DNA of 64,000 bases from positions 12,902,194-12,966,193 of the forward strand of contig NC_092200.1 in NCBI RefSeq assembly GCF_043641665.1. Direction: 5' to 3'. Made by a program: the position numbers and the translations under genes. The notes beneath the pieces are model-generated. The model saw only the letters and a list, made by a program, of their open reading frames with translations, ran no database searches and was not told the origin of the DNA. How positions within the stretch are numbered: the first letter of the stretch is position 1; every line of letters starts with the position of its first letter. Positions 1 to 11,837 of the stretch are shown here, one piece after another. The DNA is from Enoplosus armatus. Lineage: Eukaryota > Chordata > Actinopteri > Centrarchiformes > Enoplosidae.

Positions 1-553
1 AAGTCTATAAAGTAGCTCGTCTGCATTATTCCTGGTGGAGTCTGCACATACTCAGCATAGTTGGAGATATCAGGACTTGTTTTCTTATCGTCACATGGAG
101 CCAAACATTCTTGTACAAGGTGGGAATCACCTTCCGCAGACTTGAACTTTATGTGTTTTTGCATCAGAGTACAAATTACTTCTTCGTTTTGCTTATACGA
201 TACGCAGTAGTTCTATCACTGCAGTTTCAGAGAATCGATGTGCAAATAAACTAATGATAATATTGTGGTAATAATGATATTAAAGGATAAATCTGATGCT
301 AATTTATCTTTTATCAAAAAATGATCTGCTTTTTCTAGGGATTTGTTCATAATCATTAAAGGATATAATTAATAACAACAGCCTCATCTGATAAGCAGGT
401 TATTCATGCAAGATTAACAGTACTGCAATACTGCAAACAAAAGGGTGACTGAGCTCCTATTATTAGCATTAGTATTTCTACTAATATTACACTACTGATT
501 ATATACTGATTATAACTAGGAATACCAATCAGGGACTCTTGATTTTGTTTCAG
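1..553 (+). other. ankrd33b: 3' end of an ankrd33b intron
   Basis: AT-rich non-coding sequence ending in a T-rich stretch and CAG at 551-553, the acceptor of the ankrd33b last exon. I see no coding exon in it. The earlier exons, which should carry the ankyrin repeats, lie left of the window. Confidence 0.7.
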
Positions 554-1099
554 GTGTGTCCTGATAGCCCCCCAAATGTGGGCAAACGGCGCCATGCAGT
601 TCCTGAGATCATCCGCCAGCAGCGCGCCAAGGAGCTCCGCTCCATCAACCCTGACAGGGTGGACAGCCACCTAAAACTCTTCCAGAACTCCCGGGTCACA
701 CTGGTGGCCAAGAACGCAGCAGACCGCCGGGCCAGCCTTCAGCCCCAGAGCCTGGTGCCTCGACACAGGAGCTCCAGCCTGGGCATAGTGGCTTATAATG
801 AAGCCCTGGAGCTGCGGAGAACCAGCCTGCTGCCCATGCACATGGTGCTGAGGAGGAGCAGCGTCAGGCCGGGGTTCAGCATCCCCAAAGTGAGGGTGTC
901 CAAGGCCCCCACGCCCACTTATGAACCAGAAAAGATCCGGAGGAAGAGCAGCGCCAAAGATGGAGGGGGGCACCTGCTGCAGATACCAAAGTGGCGGTAC
1001 AAGGAGCTCAAAGAAGAAAGGAGGAAAGCTGAGGAGGCTGAGAGGAGGAGGCTGGAGGCTGTGACCAAGAGACACCTTGCTGCCAGTAAAAGGAAATAA
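554..1099 (+). CDS. ankrd33b: ankrd33b last coding exon (C-terminal 181 residues)
   Basis: This exon encodes the C-terminal region of ankyrin repeat domain-containing protein 33B. It opens after the acceptor TTTCAG with VCPDSPPNVGKRR and ends at TAA (1097-1099). Landmarks shared with mammalian ANKRD33B as I recall it are VCPxSPPxVGKRR at the start, LRRSSVRPG and RVSKAPTPT in the middle, and HLLQIPKWRYKE followed by a highly charged Glu/Arg/Lys helix (about the last 35 residues). No ankyrin repeats are in this exon; in the family they are encoded upstream. The tail is basic and Ser-rich, with an RRKSS cluster that could be phosphorylated (inference). The molecular function of the protein is not well established; the related ANKRD33 is a photoreceptor protein. 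Teleosts may carry duplicate copies (ba/bb) and I cannot say which this is. Human ANKRD33B also lies beside DAP and CTNND2 in this orientation, which supports the call. Confidence 0.9.
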   Translation: MCPDSPPNVGKRRHAVPEIIRQQRAKELRSINPDRVDSHLKLFQNSRVTLVAKNAADRRASLQPQSLVPRHRSSSLGIVAYNEALELRRTSLLPMHMVLRRSSVRPGFSIPKVRVSKAPTPTYEPEKIRRKSSAKDGGGHLLQIPKWRYKELKEERRKAEEAERRRLEAVTKRHLAASKRK

Positions 1100-2075
1100 T
1101 ATCATTGCCTCAGAGGATGTCATGGACACTACCCCAAAAAGAGACAAAATCTGGACAGACTTTAAAGTTGGACAGATTTGGCTTTAATTTTCTATAATAT
1201 ATGTGCTCAGGATGAGCCTAGAATTACCAACAGTGTTCCTAAAAGAGGACAGAAGCCTGAAGGTTGCTTTTGTCTGCTCAGTTTTGCTCAAAGCTTTATG
1301 ATGTCAAACCGTGAATACCCAGGGGATTTGATACTTGAAATGTTTTTAGCTTAACTTATTTTTCATATTTATTGCTTTTTAATGGATGGCCAAGCCTATA
1401 TTTTGTTATGATTTGGGTGCTCAATACAGCTGTGTTTTTGTAGTGTTGCACTGTATTGAAGCAGAACACACTTATTAACACACATTCTTTCAGACTGTAA
1501 CCACAGCACACACACAGCAACAGAAATGTGTTCATCTTTCTGCCTAAAAGATGGATGCATTTTTCTTTAAGATGTTATGGAATAATGTCTTTAAAAGAAT
1601 ACTAATGGGCGTGTCATATTGACTGAGAAAGCTAAACACAAGCTTATATAGAATCTAACGGCATTCGATAGTGTTTTTAGATGCTTTTTGTTTTGCTTTA
1701 TAATGATGAACCCATGAATGTATTTTGCGTATATATTTTATATTAGAGATTTTAATGCTTTTTGATGACAAACTTTTAATTTTTTATTCCATATGGACTT
1801 TTTTCAAATACTGATATACAAACAACTGTGTTTTCTAGTCTTAATGTTTGAGACCAAGACTGAAATGTAGAGCACTGTTGTGATGTTGTGATATTTAAAA
1901 TCTTACCATGCAGGAGAAAAGTTCAAACTCTTCCCAAATGTTTGGATAGCAGAACCACATTAACACTGGTTATAATAGCCATAAACTAACATGCAATGAG
2001 TGAGACTCTAAGATGTGCGAGTTTGGTATAGGGTATTGATGATGAAAACAAAATAAACACTTCTGGTAACAGTGA
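1100..2075 (+). other. ankrd33b: ankrd33b 3'UTR (probable)
   Basis: AT-rich, non-coding sequence with several ATTTA-like elements directly after the stop codon. No AATAAA occurs before 2052, so the UTR probably runs about 975 bp to a site shortly after that signal. The end is inferred. Confidence 0.5.
2052..2057 (+). terminator. ankrd33b: candidate polyadenylation signal of ankrd33b
   Basis: This is the first AATAAA after the stop codon. It is followed within 20-35 bp by a GT-rich stretch (GTGACTGTGGATGTGATTG), the usual downstream element. Other AATAAA copies at 2624 and 2880 are possible alternatives. Confidence 0.45.
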
Positions 2076-5000
2076 CTGTGGATGTGATTGAGCCAAATAT
2101 TGCTGCTTTATTGCTGTTATAGTTTCAAATGCCATGTTGTGTTGGAAAGTTAATAAGAAAATGATGGGATTTTTGTGCTCTTCTTCTTGATTTTCATAAA
2201 ACATCTTGCACTGGGGGCATGTGTTTCATCCAGTTGCAGGAAAAAAATAACTCACTAGTTATGTGAGTGTGAGAAACTAGGATGAGCATCACAGTACAAG
2301 TTGAACTGAAGTGGTAATCTCTAACATATGGACCCTCAGATAAAAACAGTCCACTCATTATAGAGCAGGAGGTCAGCTCCCTGTTTTAACATTAGAACAG
2401 TGGAAATTATGGGGCAAAAAATAGCTGTGAGTTTAAACACGCAGAGCCACGGGGAGAGCAGTGATATAACATTGTCGGGATTTTTTCGAGAGCACAATTT
2501 CACGGTCCTAACTCCTCATGGCGATTGCAGCTTAAGTGCCATCCAAGAGTGTGTGTCTAATATACATGGTGATGAGTTGCTAAGGGGTTACAAGGGGTAC
2601 TGCGCCGCCAAATAATTTCTTCAAATAAACTTCATTGACTTCAGACTGGCAATCTGCTTAGATACTGCCCAGAGGAAGCCATTTGAACACGACAAAAGAC
2701 GGGCAAACTGCACATTTACTGAACTCTGCACTTAGCGAACTGTAAGTGGTTGCAGGATTAACATATCCAACAATAACATAAGGATATGTTTCATATGGAA
2801 ATGGCATTTTTCTCTATCACAGCCAACAATGTCTTCTGTGTGTAGTTTGTTATGAGGCATCATAGGTTTGTTGACCTTGAATAAAACTAAATACATTTGC
2901 AATGGACTTGTGGTGTTTTATCAGTCAGTGTGGAGCTTTTGGGCAGTCAGTGTCTACAGTATTTCTCTAAACTGGTAAAAAGGTTTCTTTGGAATACAGA
3001 ATGAAGCTGAGATACCTTTAGCTACAGCACATGCTTATATTTATGACAGGATGTTGAATTCTGGTCAGGATTGTGTTATTTGTGTTTTGTTAATCTATTC
3101 CAAATTCACTCATACAGAGTGTGGAGGAATGAGTGTGTGTGTATGGGAGAGAGACAAAACCTATTAGCCCTGAATGCATCAGATAATATTTAGGCCATCG
3201 TTGGAGCTCAAACAGCTGTTGGCTTAGATTGTAACCTGAGATTATGATGCGCCTTAGGCTTGGTCAGCGATTCCTCATCCCACCCTCCTCCTCCCCCACC
3301 CCGACCCAAATTCCCCACAGAGATTCAGAAGTGGCCAAATAAACAGGCCAAATAAAGCACTATCCACTGATAGTATGACAGCTATTATGTCATACTGTGA
3401 TGCTTCAGGCTGGGATTTAGACAGGATGACCTGATTCTAGATCAGCACTCAATGTCTGCTTCTGTCAAATCTGTGAGTTTGGGGGGGGAATCCTTAGTTG
3501 GGGCCCTCTGCTGGTTGGTTTTGGTTCCATCAACAACACCTGAGGATTTGTGTATGTTAGATGGAGTAAATCTAAGTGACATGGAGCATGTTTATGAATA
3601 TGATGATAATAAGATAATAAGACATGTGGAGTGAGTTCATTAGATAGTGACTGAAGTACTAAATATCATAAATGTAATTTTCTATACATCTGAGGAATGG
3701 GATCATCTTGATGTGGTCTCTATCTAACAACTAGACACAGTGGCTACACTATGTTTAGTAATCGGCAGAGGTGGAAGAAGTATTCAGATCTTTTACTTAA
3801 GTAAAAGTACTGATACCACAGTGTAATAATACTCGGTTACAAGTAAAAGTCCTGCATTTAAAATCTTAGTATAAGTATAAATTAGCATTAACTGAAAATA
3901 CCCAAGTAAAGTACAAGTACCTCAAAATTGTACTTAAGTACAGTACTTGAGTTAATGTACTTAGTTAACTTTGTTACTAGTTATATTCCATCACTGGCAA
4001 TTGCCAGCGGTGAGCCCCATAAGATTTTCATTTGAATACAATCTTTCATATACTCCCAGCCCAATATCATACTATAATGTAATATAATATTGATATAATC
4101 ATCATTGCTGATTCCCCTTGATAAGTAAGGTTTGTAACATTTTTACTTATAAATTAATAATGACTAACAATGAAATAATCTATAAGAACAATAATGTCAC
4201 AACTATGTAAGTATTGCATTATTATTACTTTATTTAAATAATAAGCAATAATTAAATTAAATAAGATTAACATGTAATATTGCATCTTGACAGGTTATAT
4301 GATATGGCAGTTATTACACTGTCACTACACATACTTGTCAAAACTTGAATATAAAATATAAATTATCTTAAATTATGTACTATAAGCATCATGACCTCAG
4401 CAAGAAGTAACATGAAGCAATATCTGTGTGTAGCTGTATATATATTAGATGGAAGTTTTTAAAAAAGCTTAAAATGAAATTTAGAAAATTAGAATTGATT
4501 GAATTATTTAATTTCTCTCTGGCAAATTGAATAGTTCTGAACCACATCTTTTTTTATAAATAAACAAGCTTAAAAAACATGGCGCTCATGGTCACAATGA
4601 ATTTCTCCATATTATCTCTGACATAGAAATAACTAAATGTAACCTATCCCAGTGCTCAAGGTATGAGAGCTATATCATTTTTATTTCTTTTTTTAGGATT
4701 CTTTGAAATGTGATACAATCAACGATAAAGTAGGTCCCTCTTAATGAATTCCATTTCTGAAATGCTGAAAAGTATGAATAAATGAAAATGTCTCAATTAA
4801 ATCGGCATCAGAATTATCTACAACGTGTGAACTACAAATGAACTCCAAGTGCCCTCACTGATAGAAAGCGAAGAAAACTTGGCAGAGAGCAGCTTTCTTA
4901 CACAAAGAAATCTTCTCCCAGGAGTTTTGATAACACCAAACTCCATATAAAAAGTTCTGCCTTATACTTCCTGTTAAACAATTTCAAACAGCAACACTGC

Positions 5001-6543
5001 AGAAAATGTGCTGTTTGAGGAGTCCCACCCATGCAATGGTGTGATGCTTGGAATATATAAATTTAAAAAAGGAAGTTGGGAGAGCAAGCAAGTTTGGTTT
5101 TGGTGAAACTGGAACCAAAATGTCACTATAACTTTGACCATGAACACTTCCAAAAAGAGTCCTGTTCTAAATGACTGAAATACCTTTTCCTCCCAGTGCT
5201 GCCTGTTGACTGAGCAAACCGCAGTGTCGGTGGAAGGTTTTCAGATGGTTGTGTCACAGAAATGACCAGTCTCAACTAGCTGAAGCCAGTTTTAATGTTC
5301 CTGAGGACCACATGGCCAACAGCTGGTGGTGTATACTCAAGGCTAATGTAATAAAGTGCCTCTAAATGGGAAGGACTCAGCGCTGAGGGTAAAGTGCCTT
5401 CAACTGTAACCTTGACTGTTTTTATGGTGTTGGAAGAAAAACTAAAAAAAGCATGTTTCAGAGTCAGACTGACATCGACAGGTTAACTCTTTTGCCTGCT
5501 GACGCGTGATTACTAGAAGCTGGCTTTGTTGGATATTCTGCCTAAATATACCCACAGAGGGCAGTGTCTTGCTCATGGCCAGATGTTTGTTCTTACTGCA
5601 CACCAGAACCGACCACTGAGCCAGTCTATTATTTGACATTACTATTTTTAATCTAAGAAAAGGTACATAGATGCACATTAATTTAATTTAATTTAATAGG
5701 TTTTTCGAAGTACATCTGCAGTACCATGACTGGCAACTTCTCTTGGGTGGTATTATGTGCAAAATACTGACCTAATGCTAGACTAGCAATGAAAGGTATT
5801 TGAGTATTTAATCTTGATACAATTTACCTTCTTCTTTGTGGAACTCATACTCATATAACCATTTGATTTCTGAGCAAGGCAGTGATACACTTTTAGCACT
5901 TCTCACCCTCATTCTGTTGGTGTAGTCAGTCTAATAGGGCATGGCAGGGGATGAGAGCTCTGCCACACTGACAGAACTACATACAACCACGGAGAGTCAA
6001 GGAGATTGCGTCTGCTTTAATGGGGTGTTTCAGCTTGCTGGCAGAGGCTCGTACCAACTAAGCCTGCACTGGCTGCTTTATTGGGCTAACATAAACTGAC
6101 AGAACACCTGGTTGCAGATGCTTGTGGAAAGATGGATTACATGCACTAACACCTGGCGCACACGGTGTATGAGAGTGTGTGTGTTTGTGTGCAAGCAGAA
6201 GGGAGGAAAAAAAACAGCAGACAGCTCTTGGAGAGATGCTTCTTCATTTTCAAAACACCACCTGAGCCCTAATCCCTCAGTGCAGGGTGCTAATTCAGCG
6301 TGGAACGCTCAAACACCCTAGGTGAGGCGCAGGTCACAATCCATCAAGTAGGACTACTTTGAACTTCTACAAAGTACAAAATATTAGAAACATATCACTC
6401 ACCTTCACCACTCAATCTTTTTTTTTTTTTTACACGACATATGTTACAAATTAGCCTCAACATAATATTTTTGTCCAGTCATCCCTCATTTCATTCAAAT
6501 ACAAACAAGGTGAAAAAAGTTTTTTTCCAAGATAGTCTATATC
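2076..6543. other. Intergenic region between ankrd33b and dap 3' ends
   Basis: Convergent intergenic space, AT-rich. Apart from the hAT-like element at 3766-3996 I see no gene or RNA. Short open frames here (for example 2400-2615 and 3452-3634) match nothing I know and lack splice or expression signals. Confidence 0.6.
3766..3996. mobile_element. Old non-autonomous hAT-like DNA element, 231 bp
   Basis: The left end reads CAGAGGTGGAA and the right end TTCCATCACTG, which are imperfect inverted repeats of the CAGTGGTGGAA type. The inside is rich in ACTTAAGTAAAAGTAC-like words and resembles an interspersed repeat very common in spiny-rayed fish genomes. The flanking 8-mers GTAATCGG and GCAATTGC agree at 5 of 8 positions, consistent with a decayed target duplication. 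No transposase is encoded. Confidence 0.65.
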
Positions 6544-6549
6544 TTTATT
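6544..6549 (-). terminator. dap: Candidate polyadenylation signal of dap
   Basis: AATAAA on the minus strand (TTTATT on +), about 1.64 kb downstream of the dap stop codon. I saw no closer canonical signal. A second copy lies at 6077-6082. A long dap 3'UTR would fit the family, but the choice between signals is inference. Confidence 0.35.
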
Positions 6550-8188
6550 TACTATGACAACCATACCTAATACCCACGTCCACTCAATGACTAGAGATTT
6601 GTACAATTTGAACAATTTACTCAATCAACTGAGAAAAAAAACAAAAAAGATAAAACTCTTTTAAACTTAATTAAATTAAACATAGGAAGTCATTCCTTCT
6701 TGGCAAAATAAATTTCTTTCCTTCTTTCCTGGAAACCTGAAAGTTAGTGTTGCAACAAACGACACTTGAGAGTAAGGGGATGGGTGATTAAGGAAAAGGT
6801 GGTGTGTGTGTGTTTTGTGTACGTTGATATGTATCATTTCTAAGGAGATGCCGATCTGGACTTTGAGGGCCGATACAGATTTCTGATATGCAACGAGCCA
6901 AACCTGCAGATATCCTGGCAAGTAGAAAAGAAAGTATTGCATTTTCCTTGCATACTGACAAACCGTCATATGGTCAAGATATTTGTTCAAACACTTTTCT
7001 ATGGAATGTAGAAATCGCCATTTTTGTTGTCACCTAATCTTACAGTTAAGAGCCTCACTATTTTCTGAACTGCTTCTCTGCAAATCTTTGTTCAACTAGT
7101 TGTAAAGTACACTTGTGATGTTCAGGCTAATGTTAATGCAAACACAAAGCATCCTGCAGCTGCTTCACAGTAAATGGTGTTCTTTAGATTTCATTACATT
7201 TTTGGCTGCATTTTCATTCCAGTTGACACTGGTGTGTGGCAGACAAAATATAAATCCAAATGAATGAGATTGAGCTTGCAAGGCAGGGAAAAACAGAGAG
7301 CAGATCAGAGATCAGTAAGACTCCTCTCTGTTAGATAAAAGCTAAGAACAGTGACAAAATAATAACAATAGGTTTTGCTGTGGCCCAAAAGCTCTATTAG
7401 CTTCTGCTATAACCACATCTACTTGAGTCATGACAGCCATCATTTCTCTCATTCTCCTCATTGGGCATCTGTAATACTGGAAATGTCCAGTTTCTAGTCT
7501 GGGTTAAATATATTAGCAAATTTCAATTGGAGGCCGATCAATCACATCATCTATAATAACTGGTTAATGCTGTCATGTAATTAGCTACTTTAACTCTGGT
7601 CCATGCTGTACCCGTGCAGTTTGGCAACAGTCTGAGTGACAGACACAGAGTTTTACAATCTTTTTGGTTTGTGTTGAAAATGTAAAACTGGTGTCCACCT
7701 CAGGGTTTGTTGATTGGTTCTTTTGGTCTGTGAAGATTATAGGCAGAAGGCTGGCGATTGGTTGGTCGGTTGGCCTGATCGATAGGTTGCTGTGATTGGC
7801 TGGTTGCTGTGATGTGGTATTGGTCAGCATGTCGCTCGGGTGAGGGTTCCCCCCACAGACCCAGATCTGAAATCAGTTTTTCCATTAATGTTGAATCCTT
7901 GAATGACAGCCATTTTAGAAGACCCTCCTCCCACTTATACCACCTAAAGACTGAACGACTGTCAAAACAATCCCTCTTAAGGAGGACCCAAAAGTGCAGA
8001 ACTAATAGTGCAGCACCAATGCAGCAGGGGTGTAAAGAGTGGGGCTTCTACAATGGCTGTACTGGCATTGGGTGTCTGATTATTTAGAGGAGATTTGTGC
8101 CTGCTGGGGGAAACATCGTCATCCTGTGTGTTCCATTGGGAAGGCCGTCTGGTGGAGTTAGCATAGCCATCGTGGCCTGCTGCCGGGC
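6550..8188 (-). other. dap: dap 3'UTR (probable)
   Basis: Non-coding sequence between the dap stop and the proposed polyadenylation signal. It contains a run of ATTGG words (CCAAT on the minus strand) at 7713-7823. No other gene is seen. Confidence 0.4.
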
Positions 8189-8308
8189 TCACTTGCGGGG
8201 CTGGTGGATGTGCTGGTTGATGTGCTGGACAGAGGGCAGCTTGGGGACACAAGGCTGGGGCTTCTGGTGGGCCACCTGGGCAGCTGCAGGGGTGAAGTCC
8301 TTATCACC
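8189..8308 (-). CDS. dap: dap exon 4 (last coding exon)
   Basis: The acceptor is TTTTTTCAG, followed by GGTGATAAG. The exon encodes 39 residues from GDKDFTPAAAQVAHQKP to HQPRK and ends in TGA. This is the most conserved part of the family; the segment between HQKP and the QPRK end is more variable and has His/Gln-rich HINQHIHQ. It enters in phase 0. Confidence 0.96.
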   Translation of the reverse strand, partial: GDKDFTPAAAQVAHQKPQPCVPKLPSVQHINQHIHQPRK

Positions 8309-9561
8309 CTGAAAAAACCCAGTCATTCAATAGTATTTAAGGGCAAAATAATGAACTGCATTCAATGCATTCACTGCACAAACAGTAGCATAGTGCTGTG
8401 GTTGTTACCAGTAAGAGGCTCATCATTAGAGTTAGATACTGCAGACACAATAAGAGTATTGAAACTGCTGTAGTGGTAGAATTTCAAGTGCAAAGGATCT
8501 TACTGGACAGTAAACACAACAGGAACGTGTACAGTAATATTCAGGGTTCACACACATCATTTCTTAGAACAACTTGAATGTTGGGTTGTGTACATTAAGC
8601 GTGAAAGTGTGTATGTAACAATGTTTTGTTTCTATGCCTGCATATGCGCTCCTATTTTTAAATCCTTCCCCTCCGATAATCATAATAACAATGAGGAAAG
8701 TGCGTGAAGGGTAGAGTATGGAGCACTCATCTGTCCCCACTCATCTGCCCTGCAACCTCAATCTCTTATTCCAAGAAAAATGCCCATAAACAGCCTCGTT
8801 TCTAAATCGGATCAAAGCAGGAATTTGATCATTCAAAAAGGAATGCAGAATTTTTATCAAAGGCTTACTACAATCATGACTTGTTCCTTCTTTCTTTTGT
8901 CTTTATCCTTTCTTTTTTATCTTTACCTGCCAGCACTTGTTTCTTTCATCCTCAATGTTTCCGTTTGTTTCCTCTCTCCTTACTCCCCTGTTCTTCACTG
9001 GTTAATGTCAGACTTTTTCTTCGTTCTGTTTTTTTGTGCTGCACTTCTCTCTTGCCTTCTTCGCCCCGATCCCATTTATGAGAGAAACATTAGTTGATGT
9101 GATGAAATGTGTAGCTATAGCATTGTACACTCATATGTCTCTGGGTGTGAAAGGGAGGTTTTACATACAGCACAGCAGGGGTGGGTGAGTTTACGAAAAG
9201 CACACATTACATTGCATGATTAAGTGGATTAATATTGAAGGTTTTAATTCATTCATCTAAAATACTGGATTTTAGTATTTCGTTAGTTGGTGTTTTGCTG
9301 ACGCCGTCTCATCTGTCCAGATGTTGCCATATGTGGATGTTTCCCCTCATATTCTTATTTCTTAGGATGTCAACATAGATAAAGTTATATAACCAATTTA
9401 ATCAATGCTACACACACACATACACACACACAGCCTGTCAGTCTGAACCTCTTGCTGAACTTCCCTCGCCCACCCCATCATTGCTTGATCCTAATCCTCT
9501 CTGTATGTGTGTGTTGGTTTTCTACTGTATATGCACTAGTTTTCCTGCATGTGTGTGTGTT

Positions 9562-9592
<31 letters not shown>

Positions 9593-11029
9593 AGGCGGGC
9601 ACAAAACATTTACAGTGTGCGTTTCTTTCATTTAAAGCCAATTCCACGGCTAACTGCATGGGATGTGGATGGATCTGACCTCCAATTGCCCTTCTTCTCT
9701 CTTCTGAAGCTCAAAGCTTCCGTCTCCTCTATCTCTCTGCTACTGAAGCAGGGGTATGGGAGGGAAAGCAACAAATTAACTCTGTTACTGCACTGCACTG
9801 TGAATAGAAATGGTGATTGGCAAGGCACGTTTCCTGCCTCCTTTTCACCATTTTACTACACGGCTAAAACACCCATTCGGAGAAATAATGTGGTATGTGC
9901 TACTTCTTTACAAATCAAATTTTTCTTTAAATACTTAAAAAAAGGTTTAATATGTCTGCATAAAATGTCTAAAAAAAAAAACATAGACCTATGTTGTATA
10001 AATCAAATACAGTACAGAAATCAGTCATTTTATTCAACGTAACAGTAATACTGCATTTTGTTTCTGCCACCCAGCACCATTTTTTCATTAATTGCATGCC
10101 ACGTTGCAACACAGTAATCGAGTAGAGACCTAATTTATTGATATGATATGATAACTTTTTCTTTCCTTTTCTGTGAATGGGATTTTCCATAAGAGATATT
10201 TGTCAAAAGTGGGAAAAAGACAATGAAGATTTTTTTCTTTCTTTCCAAACATTTCAAGAATTTGTCTATATGCAATACTTTTTTTTCCCTCTTGCCTCCT
10301 TTCTGCAAATCTATTTTAAAGCAGAACTGTATCACTCAAGATGCATATTCTCTCTCTTGTTCCCAAATTTAAAGGCTGACCTGTTAAGATATACTTTTCA
10401 ACAATTATTGGATTTTTGTAACTAACTGTCATCCTTTTCCTTTAGAGTTTCTACTGCAATCAATCAAGTTTATTTGTCACATGTAATCATATAAAAAAGG
10501 TACAATCACAGTGAAATGTTATTCTTATTCAGGTAGCCTAGCTGGTTTAGTTTTCACAGGACATCTGAGAATGCCATTCTGCCATTCCCAGAGAAAGGAA
10601 AGATGGCAGATACGTAACCAGGAAATGTCCACACAAACTCCAGACACACAGAAGTGTTTCACTTAGCTCCTAAAAGGGTTTTTTCTGAGGCTTTGTGCAG
10701 TGCTAGCCTCTGGGTTTGATGGCAGTGATAGGGGGCGAATGGGAAGGCTAGAGGAGGATCGGGGGATAAATGGGATGCCTGCCACCTTGCTGATATCACT
10801 GCAATCTTCCGCAAACAATCTACCTGGTCTGACAGGCAGTGAACGGAGCCATCCAGGGACTCAAGGACACTTTTTCACACACACACAAACACTGCGCTAT
10901 GTAGCTCACACTAAATCCAAGACATACAGTCAAAAAGACTTAACAAAATACAATAAAATTAAATAAACACAGCTATTCACAGGCTTTTGACACATTTTTC
11001 AAAGTGGCAGGTCAGGGCTGTCAAAGCCT

Positions 11030-11093
<64 letters not shown>

Positions 11094-11351
11094 CATTATC
11101 TTTAACTACAGATATCTGATTACTGATCTAACCCTTCTGTACTTTATCATGTTTTCTCCACGTTTGGCACTCCACTGGTATTCTCTCCATTTTCTTCTCT
11201 TCCCCCTGCTCTGCCTTGTTTTTCCTTTTCTCTCTTGTTCCATCTCAGCACTAAGCCTCTACCTCTCCCTGTAGAGCTGATGTCCCAGATATAAGGTTAT
11301 AATGCTTATTTCAACACTACTGGTGGTCTGTGTATGTGTGAGTCTGAGTGA

Positions 11352-11422
<71 letters not shown>

Positions 11423-11666
11423 CTTTGTAACCACTCCAGACACAATCATGGGGGCCTTTGGTGGGCTGAAAAGGGGAACAAGAGAAAAACAAATTAAAAA
11501 TGATTTGTAGAATTCAACAGAGTGTGTGTCCGGTGCTTTATTCTGTGTGTGTAATTTAATCATATCGTGAGCAGCTTATATACCGTATGGAAACGTTTAC
11601 ATATCTGGCTTCTCAAAAAGTGACACTGTGCCAAAATTCGAACATCCCAAGTTGTTGAAACACGCA

Positions 11667-11701
<35 letters not shown>

Positions 11702-11787
11702 CACACACAGGATGGACCTGCCAGCAGCTTAAATAGCTCCCATTCATCCTGGCCAAACACTGTGGCTCACAGCTTGTGGATGGAAAG

Positions 11788-11837
<50 letters not shown>

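Larger units (their letters stand above)
8309..11422 (-). other. dap: dap intron 3
   Basis: GT..AG intron of 3,114 bp. It contains an L2-like LINE tail near 10455-10520, a TG tract at 9567-9592 and a CA tract at 11032-11092. Its donor is followed directly by the long AC repeat at 11356-11419. I see no nested gene. Confidence 0.85.

Noticed and set aside
671..1147. 158-codon minus-strand frame at the ankrd33b exon
   Set aside because: Antisense shadow of the real exon, which has an acceptor and family similarity on the + strand.
2400..2615. 71-codon open frame downstream of ankrd33b
   Set aside because: No similarity I recognise, no splice context, and it lies beyond the likely polyadenylation site; chance frame.
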